The notes: generated by a model not told the origin, from the sequence alone. Counted from the first letter of the stretch, positions 17,499-26,578 are shown. The stretch: 64,000 nt of DNA from Vasconcelosia minhoensis LEGE 07310 (GCF_015207255.1 NZ_JADEXG010000024.1:1-64000), one strand, 5' to 3'. Translations and numbers: made by a program.

Positions 17499-18050
17499 AT
17501 GGGTTTAGAACATCGCGGAGTCACCGTCTGGTTCACCGGCTTGAGCGGCGCAGGCAAATCCACCATCACCGAGGCTTTAGAGAAAAAGCTGCGGGCGATG
17601 GGCACCAAGCTAGAGGTGCTCGATGGTGACATTGTCCGCACTAATCTGACTAAGGGCTTGGGCTTTAGTAAAGAAGACCGGGACGAAAATATTCGCCGGA
17701 TTGGCTTTGTCTCTCACCTGCTCACCCGCAATGGGGTGATTGTGCTAGTGTCGGCAATTTCGCCGTACCGAGCGGTACGTGAGGAAGTGCGCGATCGCGT
17801 TGGCGACTTTATCGAAGTCTACGTCAGCGCCCCGGTTGAGGTCTGCGAAGCCCGCGATGTGAAAGGTCTGTACAAAAAGGCGCGGTCGGGTGAAATCAAG
17901 CAGTTCACCGGCATCAGTGACCCCTACGAAGCCCCGACCAATCCCGACGTGAACTGCGAAACTCATAACGAGTCGCTAGAGGAAAGCGTCAATAAGGTAA
18001 TCGCCAAGCTCGAAGAAATGGGCTACCTGCCCACTGGCGTCGCCGCCTAG
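17499..18050 (+). CDS. cysC: adenylyl-sulfate kinase
   Basis: 183-residue APS kinase, which phosphorylates adenosine 5'-phosphosulfate to PAPS in sulfate assimilation. The Walker A motif GLSGAGKST lies at residues 14-22. [10 protein letters not shown] and RIGFVSHLL are the APS-binding segments, and [20 protein letters not shown] is the family-typical lid region. No sulfurylase gene is adjacent. It is transcribed divergently from the ABC operon. Its stop overlaps the convergent thpR-like gene by four bases. Confidence 0.95.
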   Translation: MGLEHRGVTVWFTGLSGAGKSTITEALEKKLRAMGTKLEVLDGDIVRTNLTKGLGFSKEDRDENIRRIGFVSHLLTRNGVIVLVSAISPYRAVREEVRDRVGDFIEVYVSAPVEVCEARDVKGLYKKARSGEIKQFTGISDPYEAPTNPDVNCETHNESLEESVNKVIAKLEEMGYLPTGVAA

Positions 18051-18625
18051 TCAGCCGAGTTCTGAAGCGGAACTTGGCCAAACACCTCCCAGCGCTGACC
18101 GCTGTGTCGCAGCAGCGTCAGCGCCTCTGCCATGAACTCAAAATGCACTGGCTGAGATTCAAACTCGGGCCAGGCCCGGCGAAAGGCAGCGGGCTTGAGG
18201 TCCCGAAAGGCCACGGTCAGATGCGGCTTGAAGGGGCGATTGCGGTCTTTCTTATCGATCAGCCCCAGCTGCGCCTCGGTAAAGTCCATCAGGGCAGGCT
18301 TCAGCGCCATCAGCTCTGGACTTTTGACCACGTCGATATAGATTACCCGGGGCGGGAAGGCGGCAAAGCCATCTAGCATAATCGGCAGGCTTTGCTGGCT
18401 CGCGGCAAATTTGGTCAGGGCAGCGGTGAGGGTGTCGCGATCGCGTTCCGGCCATTGAAAAGGCGGCTGCAATGTGATGTGCGGCGGCGAGCGAAACGCG
18501 GCTTTGCTGTGAAAGCGATCGCGAAATACCTGCTTCACCTGATTGGCATAGTCCTGCACCGGCTGCGGCGGCACCAGCGCAATAAAGAAACGACTCAGCG
18601 GCTCAGCGGAATCTTGCGGTTGCAT
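18047..18625 (-). CDS. thpR: 2'-5' RNA ligase / RNA 2',3'-cyclic phosphodiesterase family protein
   Basis: 192 residues. The 2H phosphoesterase family is marked by two HxT/S motifs, seen here as [10 protein letters not shown] (near residue 45) and [11 protein letters not shown] (near residue 137). These enzymes hydrolyse 2',3'-cyclic phosphates in RNA and can ligate tRNA halves in vitro; the biological substrate is usually unknown. The gene is convergent with cysC and overlaps it by 4 bases. The symbol follows the family name. Confidence 0.82.
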   Translation of the reverse strand: MQPQDSAEPLSRFFIALVPPQPVQDYANQVKQVFRDRFHSKAAFRSPPHITLQPPFQWPERDRDTLTAALTKFAASQQSLPIMLDGFAAFPPRVIYIDVVKSPELMALKPALMDFTEAQLGLIDKKDRNRPFKPHLTVAFRDLKPAAFRRAWPEFESQPVHFEFMAEALTLLRHSGQRWEVFGQVPLQNSAD

Positions 18626-18652
18626 GGGATGAAAGCTGTGGCAATTACCAAA

Positions 18653-18838
18653 TCACTCTGGGTAAAATACTCGTCTAAACGGCTGATCTCGATAGCGGCG
18701 ATAGATGTCAAAGTCTTTATCCAATGTCGCAATGCCTGAAATGTCTAGACGTTCAGAAACTGCAACTAATGCCAAATCCGAAAAATCAGCAGGCATATCG
18801 GAATACTGGGTGTTTAACTCCGCAACCCTTGCAAGCCA
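18653..18838 (-). pseudogene. remnant of a PIN-domain toxin
   Basis: Translating this strand gives about 61 residues with the sequence DMPADFSDLALVAVSERLD, then GIATLDKDFDIYRRYR and a C-terminus at VFYPE. This is the C-terminal half of a VapC-type PIN domain, including the D..D pair of the metal site. It begins directly after an in-frame stop codon and has no start, so the first half is lost. The antitoxin-like gene at 18814-19092 lies immediately upstream and overlaps it, as in an original antitoxin-toxin pair. Confidence 0.7.
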
Positions 18839-19092
18839 TTATCCTGACTGTACTTCTGCTGTAGACGCATCGAAATCAAATCGCGGCGGCAATCGCGATC
18901 TGACAGCCCACCCACAGAAAGCATACGTTTAGGTTCCCCACCCATACGTTCTAGAACAGTTTTTTCCTGAGCAGAGGGCACCGCTTCGGGTAATTGCTGC
19001 CGCTTCAACACCCTAAGCAATCCTAGAAGCGCCCAAACTAGATCATCGGGCGATCGCTCAATTGCCTGAATCAGTTCATCTTTTGGTGTCAT
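18814..19092 (-). CDS. antitoxin-like small protein, cognate toxin degraded
   Basis: 92 residues from the ATG at 19092 (MTPKDELIQAIERSP), preferred over the ATG at 19116 because AGGAGGTTAACC lies upstream. The N-terminal helical segment DDLVWALLGLLRVLKRQQ and the C-terminal LSDRDCRRDLISMRLQQKY look like cyanobacterial antitoxins encoded next to PIN toxins. The last about 10 residues run into the remains of the PIN gene, so the protein may carry an unnatural tail. With no working toxin it is probably an orphan. Confidence 0.5.
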   Translation of the reverse strand: MTPKDELIQAIERSPDDLVWALLGLLRVLKRQQLPEAVPSAQEKTVLERMGGEPKRMLSVGGLSDRDCRRDLISMRLQQKYSQDNGLQGLRS

Positions 19093-19250
19093 GGTTAACC
19101 TCCTAAAATCTCTCAAAATAACCCAATAGCTGAATCAGAATCCTTCAGTCATGGCTTTGAGGCTAAAACTTCGGTATGGGCACCTTCGCGCTTGCGGCTT
19201 TGGTATAACCAGAGTATAACTTAAAGGACAGACTCGCGGCCAAAGTCATT

Positions 19251-19487
19251 ATGAAAACTGCTATTTCGCTTCCAGATTCGGTTTTTGAAGAGGCAGAAGC
19301 GCTTGCTCAGGAATTAGGGGTGTCACGTAGTGAGCTTTATACAAAAGCGTTACAAGCGTATCTAAAGAAATACAACCGCAGCCAAATCTTGCGCAAGCTC
19401 AACCAAATTTACGCTGAAGAGTCTTCTGAATTAGATTCAGCGATGGCGAAGATGCAGTTTATGTCTCTGCCCTATGAGGATTGGTAA
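19251..19487 (+). CDS. ribbon-helix-helix antitoxin (MazE/CopG-like)
   Basis: 78 residues. The N-terminus MKTAISLPDSVFEEAEALAQ is a classic ribbon-helix-helix strand and helix; LGVSRSELYTKALQAYLKKY completes the DNA-binding dimer fold. The C-terminal tail would bind and block the toxin. It overlaps the MazF-type gene by one base (TAATG), the usual antitoxin-first order. Such antitoxins repress their own operon, so an operator is expected just upstream of 19251. Confidence 0.85.
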   Translation: MKTAISLPDSVFEEAEALAQELGVSRSELYTKALQAYLKKYNRSQILRKLNQIYAEESSELDSAMAKMQFMSLPYEDW

Positions 19488-19825
19488 TGCATCGGGGGGA
19501 AATTTGGTGGGCGAATTTACCTGACCCAGTAGGCTCAGAGCCCGGATACCGTCGTCCCGTTTTGGTTGTTCAAGATGATATTTTTACTCAAAGCCGTATT
19601 AGTACGGTTATTGTTGTAATTATCACTTCAAATACTCAGCTAGCAGAAGCCCCAGGAAATGTGTTGTTACCCCGTGAAGTATCTAGTTTATCTAGGGATT
19701 CTGTAGCTAACGTATCTCAGATTTTTGCGGTTGATAAAACGTTCTTGGTTGAACGTATTGGTTCACTGCCAGACGACTTTCAGGAAGAGGTAGATCAGGG
19801 CTTGCGAACCATCTTGTATCTCTAA
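19487..19825 (+). CDS. MazF/PemK-family mRNA interferase toxin
   Basis: 112 residues from the ATG at 19487, which overlaps the antitoxin stop; a TTG two codons upstream is less likely. MHRGEIWWANLPDPVGSEPG and YRRPVLVVQDD are the hallmark N-terminal segments of the SH3-like MazF fold, with the catalytic Arg in RRPVLV. ISTVIVVIITSNTQLAEAPG supplies the conserved Thr/Ser strand. It cleaves mRNA at short sequences when released from its antitoxin. It appears intact. Confidence 0.9.
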   Translation: MHRGEIWWANLPDPVGSEPGYRRPVLVVQDDIFTQSRISTVIVVIITSNTQLAEAPGNVLLPREVSSLSRDSVANVSQIFAVDKTFLVERIGSLPDDFQEEVDQGLRTILYL

Positions 19826-19829
19826 CGAC

Positions 19830-20099
19830 TCAACGGCACTGACGTGGTTGAGCAGCTTCCGCTGAAGTCCTCACTGGGATAACTTTAAGTTGTCCGAGAT
19901 CGCTCCAAGCTTTGACCCATACATCAAATAAGGTTCGGTCATCCGTTCACATGAGTTGGAAGCACCGGAAATAGTCTAAATCGACCCAACTGTCCACATA
20001 CTCAAGACCTGATGGTAATTTACGACCGAGATCGCAGGCACGGTGACAGGTAGCAGCAGCGGCTCCTGCATTGAAATGTTCGATGACCATGTAAAGCAT
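19830..20099 (-). pseudogene. DUF3303-family protein with an in-frame stop
   Basis: The minus strand encodes a 90-codon frame starting MLYMVIEHFNAGAAAATCH and continuing LGRKLPSGLEYVDSWVDLDY and FRCFQLM, then a TGA at 19949-19947 (codon 51), then TDDRTLFDVWVKAW to a stop at 19830. The pieces on both sides match the DUF3303 family, a small cyanobacterial dimeric alpha-beta barrel-like protein, so a single nonsense mutation has broken it. The stop replaces a residue that is usually acidic. Confidence 0.7.
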
Positions 20100-20242
20100 G
20101 GATTTCAACCTCAGCAGCCACTTCGTAAATTTAATTCACCGATTGCTCAATCATCTCACAGATAACCTTTGGTCACAGCCACAACTGGTAACGCAAGCCG
20201 CCCAAAGACCAAGCTCACCGAATACAGATAACCATGAACTCA

Positions 20243-21202
20243 TCACCAGCAGCCTCCGTCTGTCCGCTGCCACGAAGTGTTAGACTGCTGGTATTTTGAA
20301 CTCAATTCGACTTTTTTAGCAAACTCCTGAATTACACCAAAATCCTCTTTCAGAAGTGAGTAGTATATATTTTCATCATCTTGTATCTCGCTTTTAAGAT
20401 TGAGCAATTGTTGATATACTTCACCCAAATTTTGTTGAGCTTTTGTATCAAAGCGGTTAAATATACGCTTTGTCATTAGCCCTAGACATATTACGATATT
20501 GATCCTGGCAATAAGAAAGTTTGTTCTATTTCTGTACGTTTCGCTTATTCTGTGCGTTTCACTTAAACGCCAGTTAAAAGTGTCAAATTCATCAATAGAG
20601 TTAGGCAACTCATAAGAAGTGAAGTTCCTTAGATCTTCGAGAACAACTTTGAGTTTGCGAAAGTATCTTACAAGAACCTCCAGCTTGCTGGACTTAAACA
20701 ATTTGATCTCGTCTAACTTTCCTTTATACAGGTCATCATCCCTAATGGTGCGCTCTCGATCCTTAATTCTTTCAGTATCCATTAATAAACCTCTTCTCTC
20801 TTCAGCAGTTCGTTGAGGCTCAAGCACAGTGGTGTTTGGATCATTTTGTGAGCCAATAATAGTCCTAGCATGAGTAGTCAATCGAGTTCTTATGTTTTCA
20901 CATGCAATTTGGATATTATAAAGGTCATCTATTTGATTGCTGACAACTAGGTCAAATACTTTTGAAGTATCATTGATTAAGTTTCTGTATTTAAAGATAT
21001 TGATTACCAAATTCCCCAAAACTATTCCTAATCCAGTGTTTATTGCTGGATTTGATATATTCTGAGGAAACTCGAGAGATTTAATCAGAAAATCTGGCAG
21101 ATGCGTTACATATCCTCCTAGTGCTTCACAACTAAAGTTAGTAGACATAAAAAGAAGCAGTAGACAGAAAAACAAAAGAGCAGTTGCTTCAAAAGAAATC
21201 AT
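20243..21202 (-). CDS. hypothetical membrane-anchored protein
   Basis: 319 residues, unrecognised. One hydrophobic segment lies at the N-terminus (ALLFFCLLLLF), a weaker one near 55-70 (GLGIVLGNLVINIF) and another near 232-245 (FLIARINIVICLGLM). The centre is charged and helical (RTAEERRGLLMDTERIKDRE), consistent with a coiled coil. The gene is markedly AT-rich compared with its neighbours, suggesting recent acquisition. It sits in a zone of toxin-antitoxin genes and pseudogenes. A defence role is possible but not supported by any motif. Confidence 0.45.
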   Translation of the reverse strand: MISFEATALLFFCLLLLFMSTNFSCEALGGYVTHLPDFLIKSLEFPQNISNPAINTGLGIVLGNLVINIFKYRNLINDTSKVFDLVVSNQIDDLYNIQIACENIRTRLTTHARTIIGSQNDPNTTVLEPQRTAEERRGLLMDTERIKDRERTIRDDDLYKGKLDEIKLFKSSKLEVLVRYFRKLKVVLEDLRNFTSYELPNSIDEFDTFNWRLSETHRISETYRNRTNFLIARINIVICLGLMTKRIFNRFDTKAQQNLGEVYQQLLNLKSEIQDDENIYYSLLKEDFGVIQEFAKKVELSSKYQQSNTSWQRTDGGCW

Positions 21203-21363
21203 ACGCTCTGTATCAGCCAGTAACCATAGCTATCTATGTTAGCCCATAGATATGCTGGGAGTACCGCCCTCACCGGAGAATGAAGCAGCCCAACGGGGCG
21301 CGAGATAAACGGAGACCCACGAGCGATCGCCCACCGGCGCAGCCGACCGGATGCATTTGATTT

Positions 21364-21600
21364 TTAGCGCCTCTTTTGCTGTGCAACATACTCATCGAGC
21401 AGTTGCCTGATCATTTTCTGGTATTGTGTGTGATGCTTTTTCGCCGCTTCTTTGAAAAAGGCAACGCTTTCTGAGCTCAACGTGATTGTGACCTTCGTTT
21501 GCTCATTCTTCAGTGCCAGTTCTTCGGGGGAAGGAAGAAAATCTGGCACCAATTTGATTTCGCCAATCGACTCTTCGCTATATCGAATTTGCTTGCTCAT
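21364..21600 (-). CDS. brnA: BrnA-type antitoxin
   Basis: 78 residues from the ATG at 21600 (MSKQIRYSEESIGEIKLVPD), preferred over the ATG at 21636 because it matches the family start and overlaps the brnT remnant as usual. The C-terminal ribbon-helix-helix segment KVTITLSSESVAFFKEAAKK and YQKMIRQLLDEYVAQ is intact. BrnA neutralises the BrnT RNase and represses the operon. Its partner upstream has lost its start, so this antitoxin is probably an orphan. Confidence 0.75.
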   Translation of the reverse strand: MSKQIRYSEESIGEIKLVPDFLPSPEELALKNEQTKVTITLSSESVAFFKEAAKKHHTQYQKMIRQLLDEYVAQQKRR

Positions 21601-21844
21601 AAACCTTCTTACCTTTGCGCCAATAACCTGCACCAATGATTCGGATGCAGCTAGATCGATAGGTGAACCGAACGGTGAGAATGCCTGTCCCCTCCCGATT
21701 TGAACCGAAGCAGTAATATCGCAGCTCTTTCTGGCTGTGGCTCAGATCTTCGGCAATTACACGTTTTGTATCGAGAAAGGCGTACTGGGCTTCATAGAAC
21801 GAAACCCCGTGCTTCCGTTGATTGGCAGTACCTCGGTGAAATGA
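21578..21844 (-). pseudogene. BrnT-type toxin lacking its N-terminus
   Basis: The minus strand encodes NQRKHGVSFYEAQYAFLDTK, RVIAEDLSHSQKELRYYCFG, ILTVRFTYRSSCIRIIGAGY and WRKGKKVYEQANSIY, ending at a TAG overlapping brnA by about 23 bases. This is a near full-length BrnT toxin, but the conserved first residues before NQRKHG (normally starting F.WD) are absent. The frame runs back to a TAG at 21845 with no usable start codon, so the toxin is inactivated by decay at its 5' end. Confidence 0.75.
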
Positions 21845-22021
21845 CTATGTAACTTCAAGCTGAAACTGATAGTAAGCGATCGCAGTCTCAGCCGTCTGAG
21901 ACCAAATCAGTGACTGTCTGAAAACCGATTTGATTTGCTCTTGGAGGGTTTGACTCACAGTAAGATAGTTGCATGTAGAGTAATCCAGCTCAGCCAGAGC
22001 GTTCCTGAGTCAATTTAGCCT

Positions 22022-22288
22022 ATGGCATGGTTCGTAAAAATTGAGCGCGGTATTGTGGATAAGCGCCGGTTTGATCAGTTTATTCACGCCCATAAAGCCT
22101 ATGTTCAGAAACTGATCGAGCGGGGGCATCGGGCTAAGACCGGCTATTGGGCCGAGTATGGCGGCGGGATGCTGCTGTTTGAGGCCGAATCGATGACGGC
22201 GGCGAAGGCAATCGTTGAGGCCGACCCGCTGATTCAGAACGACTGTGTAGAATATGAGCTACATGAATGGTGCATTGTGGTGGAGTAG
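22022..22288 (+). CDS. YciI-family protein
   Basis: 88 residues, a typical length for YciI-like proteins, which adopt a dimeric alpha-beta barrel (ferredoxin-like) fold. MAWFVKIERGIVDKRRFDQF and HKAYVQKLIERGHRAKTGYW carry the conserved His that lines the pocket. MLLFEAESMTAAKAIVEADP and VEYELHEWCIV form the second half. The catalytic role of the family is uncertain. The gene ends 3 bases before smpB, so the two are probably cotranscribed. Confidence 0.8.
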   Translation: MAWFVKIERGIVDKRRFDQFIHAHKAYVQKLIERGHRAKTGYWAEYGGGMLLFEAESMTAAKAIVEADPLIQNDCVEYELHEWCIVVE

Positions 22289-22291
22289 GCG

Positions 22292-22768
22292 ATGGCAAAA
22301 TCAGAGGCAGGCGGCGGCTTTAAGATCGTCAGCGACAATCGGCAGGCCCGCTTTACTTACGAAATTTTAGAGACCTACGAGGCCGGGGTGGTGCTGCTCG
22401 GTACCGAGGTAAAGTCCATTCGGGCGGGTAAGGTAAATCTGCGCGACGGCTACGCGCTGGTGCGGGATGGCGAAGTCTGGCTGCTGAACGTGCATATTTC
22501 GCCCCACAATATGACCAATCAGGTCTACAACCACGATCCGCGCCGCACCCGCAAGCTGCTGCTGCACAAGCAGGAAATCCGCAAGCTGATCGGTCAGGTT
22601 GAGCAGAAGGGGCTGACCCTGGTACCGCTGAAGATGTACCTGAAGGGCGGCAAGGTGAAAGTTAGCCTGGCCCTGGGTCGGGGTAAAAAGCTTTACGACA
22701 AGCGCGAAGACCTCAAGCGCAAGCAGGAGAAGCGCGAGACGGCGAGGCTGCTTAAAGATCGGCTGTAG
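22292..22768 (+). CDS. smpB: SsrA-binding protein SmpB
   Basis: 158 residues. SmpB binds tmRNA and positions it on stalled ribosomes for trans-translation. The OB-fold core is visible: [60 protein letters not shown] and [20 protein letters not shown]. The basic C-terminal tail [17 protein letters not shown] inserts in the mRNA channel. It starts at ATG 22292, three bases after the YciI gene. Its 3' end overlaps the convergent ligase gene by 17 bases. The tmRNA gene itself is not in this window. Confidence 0.97.
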   Translation: MAKSEAGGGFKIVSDNRQARFTYEILETYEAGVVLLGTEVKSIRAGKVNLRDGYALVRDGEVWLLNVHISPHNMTNQVYNHDPRRTRKLLLHKQEIRKLIGQVEQKGLTLVPLKMYLKGGKVKVSLALGRGKKLYDKREDLKRKQEKRETARLLKDRL

Positions 22769-24317
22769 CCCGGTCCAGGCTAGACACCACCTGCTCATAG
22801 ATCGCCTGGGCTTCCTCTAGGCTATTGCCAATGCAGGTCAGCCCCAGCTTGCCATATTCCGACAGGCAGCCCATCAGGTGAAACACCGCGCCGACGCCGT
22901 CGATGGCGCTGAAGTGGAGCTGCTCACCCATGATGATATCCATTAGGTCATTGGGCAGCAGGCCGCGATAGGACTCCTTTTGCAGCGTGTCAGACGCCTG
23001 ATAGTACTTGGGCTGGCCGTGCTTGGTGTAAAACTGTCCGTCCTCAGGGCTGTAGTAGCCATTAGTTAGCAGCTTTAGTGCCATAAAGGGATGGGTGGTG
23101 CCGCCCTTTCGCAGGTTGATCTCAATCGCCGAAAACTGCCAGGGCTCCTGGGCATTGTCCGGCTGCGGGACGGCAATAAAGTCTACGCTGTAGCGCTCCA
23201 GCGCCCCCTTGGCGGCCAGATTTTCACCAACGCGGCGGCCCATCTCCTGGAGCGCCAGCCGATAGCGGTCGTCCGCCGGAAACGTGCAGCCCAGAAAAAT
23301 TTGTCCGTCTGGGCCACCCAGCATCTGGTCGTGGGTGGAGAGAATTTCGACTTCGCCTAGCGGGGTCACCCGGCCCTGGACGCTAGGGGAATGCTTGACG
23401 CTGCCTTCGACAAAGGCTTCCGCGATCGCGCCCAGCTCATGAATCTTCAGCTCAAAATGCTCCCAGGTCTCGGTCGGACACTGAAACCGCAGCTCGGCCA
23501 GCTGAGTCTGAATGGCCTCTACCCTGACTCGGTGCGAAGCCTGATCGGGAGCCACCGTCGCCAGCTCAGACAGCGGCAGCAGGGCATTCCCCTCGCCCGA
23601 AAAGCCCTCATTCAGCTTGATCACAATTCGCTGTAGTTCAGGCTGACGTTCCCACAGCTCGGCGGTCACCTCAGCTAAATCGGCGGCGGTATGGGTGAGC
23701 TGGCTGCCGTCGGGATGGGGAATTTCGCATTCCGCAAAAATCTGACGGCTGCCGCTTTTGGTTCCCCAGTAGAGCAGGGCCGGATCGACCGCGAGCAAAG
23801 GCAGCCCGAGCTGAACTGACAGATCGGCCTCCAGCTGGGTCGAGTTGAAGCAGGTCATGTAGGCCTGGTCGGGATTGAGCGTTTCCCGCAGCCGCTTGAT
23901 TAGCCGGGGCCGGTCTAAGATTTTTTCTGACAGCGGGCGGCGTGAGGCGTCGTAGGTAGAAAACAGCTCTAGCCGATTGCGGGCGTGGGAGCTAGGAATG
24001 CCCGGCAGCAGCTCTAGATAGTAGTCCACGATGCTGGGATGCAGCGGCTGTGAGGTGACGTAGACCAGCCGGGTCTCAGGGTTGCGCAGCCGGATCAGCG
24101 AAAACAGCAGCCGTTCTTCGTAGTGATGCACCCCTTCAATTTTCGTTAGCTCGGCCTGGTCGAGGCTGAGCGAGGGGACGACTAAAATTTGCCGGGGCTG
24201 ACGATCGAACTCGTCAACGGAACGCCAGCGGTCTTTGAGCTCCAGCTGCAAGCGGTGAAACTGAGAAGACTCTGAAATCTGAGCGGGCTGGGTCGGCGCT
24301 TGAACGGCTTCTATCAT
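22752..24317 (-). CDS. ATP-grasp peptide ligase (PGM1-related)
   Basis: 521-residue ATP-grasp protein related to PGM1, the peptide ligase of the pheganomycin pathway, with relatives in most cyanobacteria. The ATP-binding elements are [20 protein letters not shown] and [20 protein letters not shown]; the metal-binding carboxylates lie in [20 protein letters not shown]. The N-terminal part holds [20 protein letters not shown]. It probably joins a carboxylate to an amine through an acyl-phosphate, but the substrates are unknown and no tailoring genes are adjacent. Confidence 0.75.
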   Translation of the reverse strand: MIEAVQAPTQPAQISESSQFHRLQLELKDRWRSVDEFDRQPRQILVVPSLSLDQAELTKIEGVHHYEERLLFSLIRLRNPETRLVYVTSQPLHPSIVDYYLELLPGIPSSHARNRLELFSTYDASRRPLSEKILDRPRLIKRLRETLNPDQAYMTCFNSTQLEADLSVQLGLPLLAVDPALLYWGTKSGSRQIFAECEIPHPDGSQLTHTAADLAEVTAELWERQPELQRIVIKLNEGFSGEGNALLPLSELATVAPDQASHRVRVEAIQTQLAELRFQCPTETWEHFELKIHELGAIAEAFVEGSVKHSPSVQGRVTPLGEVEILSTHDQMLGGPDGQIFLGCTFPADDRYRLALQEMGRRVGENLAAKGALERYSVDFIAVPQPDNAQEPWQFSAIEINLRKGGTTHPFMALKLLTNGYYSPEDGQFYTKHGQPKYYQASDTLQKESYRGLLPNDLMDIIMGEQLHFSAIDGVGAVFHLMGCLSEYGKLGLTCIGNSLEEAQAIYEQVVSSLDRATADL

Positions 24318-24438
24318 TGCAGGATTACAACAGGCCTGGTTTCTAAAAGCTTAGCTGCTCTGTAGGGGTGAAAATGGCCTGAGTCAATAATTATTCGCGA
24401 TGCTGCCCGGCTATCCCCCCAACTGCAGGCGACTCACG

Positions 24439-24474
24439 AAAAAGTCGGCGGGTTCGCAGGCCGAACCCACCGAC
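24439..24474 (-). terminator. rho-independent terminator of sigF
   Basis: On the minus strand a 13-bp stem with one mismatch (GTCGG.GGGTTCG paired with CGAACCC.CCGAC) is followed immediately by five T residues. It lies 65 bases after the sigF stop. Confidence 0.75.
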
Positions 24475-24538
24475 TCATCAACTCTGACATTGGTCTGATT
24501 TGAAAGCCGGACTTATCCGGCGCTAGACGCCCCTGGCT

Positions 24539-25330
24539 TTAGCACTCAGCATCAGTCTGGACCAGCTGCGGCTGCAGGTAGGCAATCATCTGCTCGATAC
24601 CGCGTTGAATCCGTCGGGTTACGGTCATCGGGCTGACGCCAATCCGCTCCGCTACTTCTTTCCGCGATAGGCCGTTGAAAAAGACGAACTCAATCGCAGA
24701 GCGGGTTTTTTCCTCCAGCTGGGCCATGGCCCGCTGCACTTGCTGCCGGTCTTCCTCCAGAATTTGCAGGAACTGGTAGTGGGCATCGGGCAAGGTGTCG
24801 CCGAGGGTGATGGTCGAGTCAATTTGCTTACAGACCGTTGCATCCAGGCTCAGGGGCATACGGTTGCGGTTAGCCAGCTTGACCTCACGCCACTCATTCA
24901 CCGAAACCTCAAGGGCAGCCGCCATTTCATAGTCCGAAGGCTGACGACCATACTGACGCAGCAGCTCGGCCTGGCGCTTTTGGCCTTCTTTTTGTAGATC
25001 TTGCCAGCGACGGGGAATCTTAACCGTAGTGCCGCGATCGCGGAGGAAATGCAGCATCTCACCCCGAATGTAGGGCACTGCAAAAGAGCTAAAGGCGCAG
25101 CCCTGAGCCGGGTCAAACCGCTCAATCGCACGGATTAGGCCAAGGTAGCCAATTTGCTCCAGGTCTTCATAGGGCTCAGAACACTGATGGCTCACCCGGT
25201 GGGCGATTTTGCGAACCAGACCGGCGTTAAGGCGAACCAGGTCGTTGCGCAGCTTCACCGAAGGATTCTGCTTGTAGCCGATCAGCATTTCCATACCACG
25301 AGAGCGCAGGGAAGAGGTTTGAGTCGTCAT
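24539..25330 (-). CDS. sigF: RNA polymerase sigma factor, SigF-like (group 3)
   Basis: 263 residues from the ATG at 25330, chosen over the ATG at 25405 because AAAGGA lies at a good distance upstream and the family start MTTQTSSLRSRGMEML follows. Region 2 is NAGLVRKIAHRVS through YEDLEQIGYLGLIRAIERFD and AFSSFAVPYIRGEMLHFLRD. Region 4 is SRKEVAERIGVSPMTVTRRI. No region 1.1 is seen, consistent with an alternative sigma. In Synechocystis SigF controls pili, motility and envelope genes. No anti-sigma partner was recognised nearby. Confidence 0.9.
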   Translation of the reverse strand: MTTQTSSLRSRGMEMLIGYKQNPSVKLRNDLVRLNAGLVRKIAHRVSHQCSEPYEDLEQIGYLGLIRAIERFDPAQGCAFSSFAVPYIRGEMLHFLRDRGTTVKIPRRWQDLQKEGQKRQAELLRQYGRQPSDYEMAAALEVSVNEWREVKLANRNRMPLSLDATVCKQIDSTITLGDTLPDAHYQFLQILEEDRQQVQRAMAQLEEKTRSAIEFVFFNGLSRKEVAERIGVSPMTVTRRIQRGIEQMIAYLQPQLVQTDAEC

Positions 25331-25789
25331 GGGAGGGTCCTTTGTCAGAGCAAGTTGAATGGTTGAATTGATTCCATTTTCGGGAAGTCGCCCTGTCCTC
25401 ACCATCGTTGAATCACGGTACTCCCGAGGGGTACCCCCCCATCCCCTCAGCGGATTTACGCAAGGGAGCGATGGGGTCTAATCGGCAATACCAGACGAAA
25501 AGTGCCATAACAAAAAGCGTCGAAGCATTCGACTCGTAGATCTGCTCGACGCCAAAATCCCAGCTATTTTTCTTGAATTAGGCTATGGGTTTAATCTAGG
25601 CCAAGATTTCAAATCGTTAAACCCATTGGCCTGACGTTCTGGCCTGACGTTGGCCTGATGATTCTGGGATCAGATAGGTAGGGCTATCCGTAAAGGCTTT
25701 TGGGTATCGCTGCCAAACTGAATCTGCCCAGAAGTGGCCGGATTGAGTAAAATTTAGGGAGCCGTACTCATTCAACCCGAAGGAGGTTT
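25331..25789. other. divergent intergenic region between sigF and a BI-1 homologue
   Basis: 459 bases without a credible gene. It should hold both promoters. A short direct repeat GGCCTGACGTT occurs around 25628-25650, and a GGGGTACCCCCCC palindrome-like run at 25429-25441. No confident -35/-10 pair was identified. AAGGAGGT directly before 25790 is a near-perfect Shine-Dalgarno. Confidence 0.4.
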
Positions 25790-26518
25790 ATGAGCAACAC
25801 CAGTAATTTTCGAGAAGCGATGCGCAAGGCTAAAGGTCAGGCGCTAGTCGGGCCAAACGTCATTGCCAAGGCGCTGCCCTATGTCGGCGCGGGGCTCGTC
25901 CTGACCGCAGCGGGCACCTATGGCGGCCTTAGGGTCATGGAGGCTAATCCCAATCTGTTCATGACCACCTTCTGGGTGGCGCTAGTGGCTGAAATTGCGC
26001 TATTTTTTATCGCTGGCAATATTGCTAAAAAAGGTAACGATGCTGTAGCACTGCCGCTGTTGGCCACCTACAGCCTGCTCACTGGCTACACCATTAGCGG
26101 CTTAGTCCTGGTGGCCCTGCAAACGGCGGGCGTCGGGATTGCAGGCGTCGGCTTTGCGGCCCTATCCTGCGGCGTCACCTTTATCGGCGCTCGCTCCATC
26201 GGCTCTAACCTATCCGAAGAAGATGGGATGGCGCTGATGAAGACGGTGCGGCTGGGGATTATCGCCCTGGTGGTGGTCCTGGTCGCCCAGCTGCTCTGCA
26301 CGCTGTTCGGCATTTACACCCCGCAGTTTCTAGAGATTGCGATCTCCGCCTTTGGCGTTTTGATTTTCGTCGGGGCAGCGGTGGTCGATTTCTACATCCT
26401 GCCGCGGACTTATAAGGATGACCAGGCGCTATCAGCAGCCTTATCGATGTATCTCACCTACGTCAACCTGTTTGTGTTTATTCTGCGACTGCTGATTGCG
26501 ATCAACGGTCGAGACTGA
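25790..26518 (+). CDS. Bax inhibitor-1 (YccA/BI-1) family membrane protein
   Basis: 242 residues with about seven hydrophobic segments: near 28-48, 58-78, 85-110, 112-135, 153-175, 182-205 and 220-238. The last is preceded by the family-typical SAALSMYLTYVNLFVFIL. BI-1/TMBIM proteins are pH-sensitive calcium-leak channels or protease regulators; the bacterial role is open. A very strong ribosome binding site (AAGGAGGT) precedes the ATG. It is followed by a stem-loop and then prfB. Confidence 0.8.
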   Translation: MSNTSNFREAMRKAKGQALVGPNVIAKALPYVGAGLVLTAAGTYGGLRVMEANPNLFMTTFWVALVAEIALFFIAGNIAKKGNDAVALPLLATYSLLTGYTISGLVLVALQTAGVGIAGVGFAALSCGVTFIGARSIGSNLSEEDGMALMKTVRLGIIALVVVLVAQLLCTLFGIYTPQFLEIAISAFGVLIFVGAAVVDFYILPRTYKDDQALSAALSMYLTYVNLFVFILRLLIAINGRD

Positions 26519-26526
26519 CGGCAGTT

Positions 26527-26578
26527 CGCTCCCGGTTCTTCCTGGTTTCCTGGGCCGGTTTCTTGGGAGCGACTTTTC
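26527..26578 (+). terminator. possible terminator between BI-1 gene and prfB
   Basis: A 7-bp stem CGCTCCC/GGGAGCG encloses a long loop that contains a second CCGG/CCGG pairing, followed by ACTTTT. The T-run is short, so it may be a weak terminator. Confidence 0.45.

Noticed and set aside
22752-24317. ATP-grasp ligase as part of a peptide natural-product cluster
   Set aside because: Neighbours are smpB and sigF; no precursor or tailoring genes are present and this ligase is widespread in cyanobacteria as a single gene.
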